Virus record (IMG/VR): IMGVR_UViG_3300043331_000242
Location: 1 to 26,191 of that record
Length of the DNA stretch: 26,191 nucleotides
Strand: one strand, 5' to 3'
From: a virus
A program made the translations under genes and the position numbers. Numbering within the stretch: the stretch's first letter is position 1; every line of letters starts with the position of its first letter. Shown one piece after another: positions 23,697-26,191 of this stretch. The notes beneath the pieces were generated by a model. That model searched no databases, was not told the DNA's origin, and saw only the letters and a program-made list of their open reading frames with translations.

Positions 23697-23947
23697 ACCC
23701 TGAGTGGTACACCGTCATAGAGTCTATATTGCTGGGCCTAGTCTCGCTCTTGCTGTTCGTCATCAAGCGGCACGCGAAGACAGAGACAACGCGCCACGAA
23801 GCGTTCGCCACGGAGAGTGCGGCTCGGCATGAAGAAAACGTGGCGTCGTTACACCGCATCGAGAATGGTTTAGTAGGCCGCTTGGAGCGGCTCGAGGATA
23901 AGGTGGACCGGCATCTCGCGTGGCACTTGAACGGCAATGACAAGTAG
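23693..23947 (+). CDS. Single-span membrane protein with coiled coil, holin or spanin-like
   Basis: From TTG 23693 the product has 84 residues. One hydrophobic segment lies at about residues 7-25 (TVIESILLGLVSLLLFVIK). A basic stop (KRHAK) and a charged helical stretch ending RLEDKVDRHLAWHLNGN follow. A single N-terminal span with a soluble helix suits a class III-like holin, an XhlA-type lysis accessory protein or an inner-membrane spanin. Its place immediately before an endolysin that lacks a signal peptide favours a holin role, since such an enzyme needs a membrane lesion. The weak TTG start would keep expression low, as expected for a lysis timer. It overlaps the endolysin gene by 11 bases. 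No nested second spanin gene was found. Confidence 0.75.
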   Translation: MNPEWYTVIESILLGLVSLLLFVIKRHAKTETTRHEAFATESAARHEENVASLHRIENGLVGRLERLEDKVDRHLAWHLNGNDK

Positions 23948-24356
23948 ATCAATCGCGGACTGCCACCCGATATTAGCCCAAGTGTTCCTGGACGCCAAGA
24001 ATCAATATGAGAGGGAGCATCCAGGATATACAGTGATAATAACGTGCACAGAGCGCTCAACCGAAGAACAGCAAAAACTTTTCAGACGAGGCCGAGTGCT
24101 GGTTGATGGGGAATGGAGGATAGACTCAGACCCCAATACCTCCATTGTTACCAACATCGATGGGGTTACCAAGAAGAGCAACCACAACCACCATCCCGCA
24201 CGTGCGATCGACTTCGCCATCGTCGCGCACGGCAAAGTTATTTGGCATCCAGCCGAATATGCGGTGTTCGCGGGCTACGCGCTCCGGGACCCTAACATAT
24301 CGTGGGGTGGTCACTGGAAGAGTTTCAAGGACTATCCACACTTGGAGCTAAAGTGA
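23937..24356 (+). CDS. Endolysin, M15-family peptidase (L-Ala-D-Glu type)
   Basis: This enzyme cuts the peptide stem of peptidoglycan at lysis. The 139-residue product has the M15/VanY-like zinc-peptidase layout. ITCTERSTEEQQKLFRRGR at about residues 35-53 is the 'T.R....Q..L...GR' segment. SNHNHHPARAIDF at 81-93 supplies a histidine (83 or 85) and Asp92 as zinc ligands. WGGHWKSFKDYPHLEL at 123-138 ends in the third ligand, His135. The size is that of the T5 endolysin (137 residues), which has the same fold. There is no signal peptide, so release should depend on a holin. The ATG at 23937 overlaps the upstream membrane-protein gene, and the stop overlaps the next start (GTGA). Confidence 0.9.
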   Translation: MTSRSIADCHPILAQVFLDAKNQYEREHPGYTVIITCTERSTEEQQKLFRRGRVLVDGEWRIDSDPNTSIVTNIDGVTKKSNHNHHPARAIDFAIVAHGKVIWHPAEYAVFAGYALRDPNISWGGHWKSFKDYPHLELK

Positions 24357-24751
24357 AGACCCACGAGGCCCTCGGCCTGCCGAGCTTTGCCGACGAGGCG
24401 TACGTCGAGAAGGTTTGCGCGGAGGCGCAGCGACTCGGGTCGGACGGCTGTTCAGGCCCGACGCTGCCGGTATACGTCGATGCCTGTCGCGAACATGACG
24501 TCCACTATCGCACCCACCAGACGCTTTATGGTGTGGCTCTCGAGCAGTGGCAAGCTGATCGCGTGCTCCGCGAGCGCATCCAGAGCCGATCGTCCTTTGG
24601 GGATTGGTCGCCCATGGCGTGGTGGAGATGGTCAGCGCTGCGTTTGTTGGGCAAGGCGGCGTGGAAAGCTAAGGATCGCGGCACGCCCATCGCGGACCAC
24701 CCGTGGCTCTACCTGCGCCGTTGGGGTGGCGAGGCACCTCCGGAGGCGTAG
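24353..24751 (+). CDS. Phospholipase A2-like / DUF1353-like protein in lysis cassette
   Basis: The 132-residue product from GTG 24353 (GTGA overlap with the endolysin stop) contains SDGCSGP at residues 30-36 and VDACREHDVHYR at 42-53. Secreted prokaryotic phospholipases A2 carry 'SDGCS..PD' followed by 'AC.RHDFGYRN', where the His-Asp pair is catalytic and the cysteines pair. Here the pair would be His48-Asp49 with Cys33 and Cys45. Further on, QADRVLRERI gives an Asp (69) in the place of the second active-site acid, and MAWWRWSALRLLGKAAWKAK resembles the tail of the DUF1353 phage family ('HD..YR...AD..F...W.....VR..G..W'). No signal peptide is seen. A membrane-lipid-degrading lysis helper is a hypothesis; DUF1353 membership with unknown function is the conservative reading. 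Confidence 0.72.
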   Translation: MKTHEALGLPSFADEAYVEKVCAEAQRLGSDGCSGPTLPVYVDACREHDVHYRTHQTLYGVALEQWQADRVLRERIQSRSSFGDWSPMAWWRWSALRLLGKAAWKAKDRGTPIADHPWLYLRRWGGEAPPEA

Positions 24752-24794
24752 CGGACGGGGCGACGCGCCATACGCCTCGTACGTCGTCGAGCGC

Positions 24795-24814
24795 GCCGCT
24801 ACTACTATAGCGGC
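24795..24814. terminator. Hairpin between convergent genes
   Basis: GCCGCTA (24795-24801) pairs with TAGCGGC (24808-24814) over a six-base loop, in the 94-base gap where the late genes meet the leftward helicase gene. A bidirectional terminator is expected there, but neither side has a clear T run, so this is a candidate only. No other signal is evident in the gap. Confidence 0.4.
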
Positions 24815-24845
24815 CCCCTATCGCGCGAGCGCCTCGGAGATACCC

Positions 24846-26191
24846 CTAAAGCCCACGCCCGGAGCCCTCGTTGAGCCGCAAATACCGTACTCGCCCGAAC
24901 GCACCGCGTGGAAGTCTTATATTGTGGGAGTGATAGCCTAGGTTGGTCAGCCTACGACCCCACACAATTTCTGGTGTGGAGAATCTATAACCCATCAGTT
25001 TTTCCCATTCATGGAAGTCACCGTATAGCTCCCGCGATGGGGTTGGCTTGTCTTGATCAGGTATGCACCTTTCTTGCAGCCAATATCTGATAGGGTCGTT
25101 CTCGAGCATGTACTCTTCTACTTCCTGATGAGATGTAACAGGAGGATCGAAATGACCACGTGCATACAACCGATGTAATCCTGCCACCCATCTACGTAGG
25201 ATACCGGGTCGCTCAAGGTAAAGCTTACGATCTAGGTCCGGGTCCGGATTGTCAACCCGGTTCGGGCAGGGAAGTATAACGATGCGTCGGCGTAATGCCT
25301 GTGAATAATCTGATGTGGCGGGCATATCGTTAACGAGTTCCAGGAAGCGCACGGACAATACAACGTTGTTCTGAGTTTCCCCGTAAAGACGTCGGATATC
25401 AATAGGATCTCCACCAGTGATTTTCTTGAGGTATGTATCCGAGACAACGTTAAGCCTCGATTGTTCACCACTGATGTTAACCAGTTTTCCGACGAGCGAC
25501 GTTCGCTTTCTTTCGTCATTGAGGTCAGTAATCGCAACGCTACCAACGGCACTCGGGTCGTGCATGTTACGCAGCACACGAGCGATAGTTCCCTTACCAT
25601 TACCCCCGGGTCCTTTCAGAAACAATAACATCTGGAACGAGGTGTCATCCACGAGGCTCAGCCCGCAAAACTCTTCCCATAGGGCTATAGCCGTATCGTT
25701 AAAGTTAAGCGTGCGTTCGATCACGTCATCATATATAGGACACTTGGCTTCATCGTCCCAATCGAAATTGAGTTGATGAAGTAATTCATGTTCAGAAGAC
25801 CATGGCTCTAGAAGTCCGGTCCGAAGATTAAGGGTTCCGTTCGTGAGGCATACTCGCTGTCGCTTGGGATCATCCCGAGGCTCGACGTGCGGCGTCCGTC
25901 CAAAACCCGGAGCGTCGGTAAGAGTATGCGCAATCGAAATAGCCGCTTTCGCCTCTCGCTCGCGGATCGTTTCGTCAAAATCGTAAATCTGACGAAGCAA
26001 TCCGGGCACATTTGCTTCGGGCCAGTGCCCATCCCTATATGCTCTAAGCTGGCCCCGGACGCACGCAACAAACTCTCTGCCGCCAAGCACTCTGAGAATC
26101 CAGTCAGCCATGACTCTCTCAGGCGGCAGTTTCTTTGGCTTTGTCCGATCGGACATGCCTTTAGCACGTGCGCTTTCGATCCATTCGGTGA
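24846..26191 (-). CDS. Superfamily 3 replicative helicase, D5/P4-type (may be cut by window edge)
   Basis: This is a DNA helicase of the phage/plasmid primase-helicase group. Counting from the ATG at 26156, Walker A is GPGGNGKGT at residues 182-190. Walker B lies around KLVNISGEQ (224-232). Motif C is FLELVNDMP with sensor Asn276, and arginines 289-291 follow. The N-terminal 180 residues (VCLTNGTLNLRTGLLEPWSS, FDWDDEAKCPIYDDVIERTL) are the D5_N domain, and the C-terminal part is the usual winged-helix-like region. No primase motifs are visible. The frame stays open from 26156 to the right edge, and that ATG has only AAAGG one base before it, so the true start and any primase domain may lie outside. 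It is the only leftward gene and probably begins a replication arm. Confidence 0.88.
   Translation of the reverse strand, partial: TEWIESARAKGMSDRTKPKKLPPERVMADWILRVLGGREFVACVRGQLRAYRDGHWPEANVPGLLRQIYDFDETIREREAKAAISIAHTLTDAPGFGRTPHVEPRDDPKRQRVCLTNGTLNLRTGLLEPWSSEHELLHQLNFDWDDEAKCPIYDDVIERTLNFNDTAIALWEEFCGLSLVDDTSFQMLLFLKGPGGNGKGTIARVLRNMHDPSAVGSVAITDLNDERKRTSLVGKLVNISGEQSRLNVVSDTYLKKITGGDPIDIRRLYGETQNNVVLSVRFLELVNDMPATSDYSQALRRRIVILPCPNRVDNPDPDLDRKLYLERPGILRRWVAGLHRLYARGHFDPPVTSHQEVEEYMLENDPIRYWLQERCIPDQDKPTPSRELYGDFHEWEKLMGYRFSTPEIVWGRRLTNLGYHSHNIRLPRGAFGRVRYLRLNEGSGRGL

Noticed and set aside
23110-24060. Antisense open frame of 316 codons across tailspike end and lysis genes
   Set aside because: It crosses four well-packed forward genes and reads as an Arg/Ala/Val-rich shadow of the GC-rich tailspike.
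24752-24845. tRNA or small RNA in the convergent gap
   Set aside because: Only a seven-pair hairpin is present; no cloverleaf or CCA-like end can be formed.
24387-24941. Forward open frame of 184 codons over the phospholipase-like gene and helicase end
   Set aside because: Ser/Arg/Ala-rich shadow; the frame at 24353-24751 carries the conserved motifs.
1-26191. Lysogeny module, CRISPR array, insertion sequence or retron-type element
   Set aside because: No integrase, repressor, regular short repeats, transposase or reverse transcriptase motifs were found on either strand.

Overview
The window is part of the genome of a tailed, podovirus-like bacteriophage of moderate-to-high GC content. The order portal, scaffold, major capsid, tail tubular A, tail tubular B, Gp13-like protein, internal virion proteins, T7-type tail fibre is the T7-like morphogenesis order, with the terminase pair placed in front of it. 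No host gene, tRNA, integrase, insertion sequence or CRISPR array is visible. The host cannot be named. T7-type ejection proteins and a Sec signal peptide fit a Gram-negative host, but this is inference.

Layout. Positions 3-1848 carry a terminase small-subunit-like gene, cut by the left edge, and the large terminase. Positions 1861-3282 hold four accessory genes: a secreted beta-rich protein, a helical protein and two very small basic proteins. Positions 3283-7337 are the head module: portal, a Bbp19-like protein, scaffold, a leader with strong RNA structure, and the major capsid protein. Positions 7389-10583 hold small virion-type genes, including a jelly-roll carbohydrate-binding-like protein and a mini-ORF of 42 codons. 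Positions 10583-21694 hold the tail tube and DNA-ejection module: tail tubular A; a tail tubular B enlarged by a duplicated carbohydrate-binding-like insert; two GNAT-type proteins; and three proteins in the positions of T7 gp14, gp15 and gp16, the last of 1453 residues. Positions 21691-23622 encode a tailspike with a T7-fibre anchor and a pectate-lyase-like beta-helix. Positions 23634-24751 look like the lysis cassette: a membrane-anchored coiled-coil protein, an M15-type endolysin and a protein with a phospholipase-A2-like active-site signature.

All genes from 3 to 24751 read rightwards. Most junctions are stop-start overlaps (ATGA, GTGA, TAATG, TTGA), so translation is probably coupled across long late transcripts. 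The exceptions are the gaps around the capsid gene and the next gene, where hairpins sit. A superfamily 3 (D5/P4-type) replicative helicase reads leftwards from the right edge and converges on the lysis cassette. This suggests a two-armed genome with a replication arm coming in from the right.

The points most worth a second look are the phospholipase-like protein in the lysis cassette, the structured capsid leader, the signal-peptide protein between terminase and portal, the duplicated module inside the tail nozzle protein, the tandem acetyltransferase-like genes, and the TTG-started membrane protein behind a 20-codon mini-ORF. I did not identify a clearly new multi-gene defence or regulatory system.
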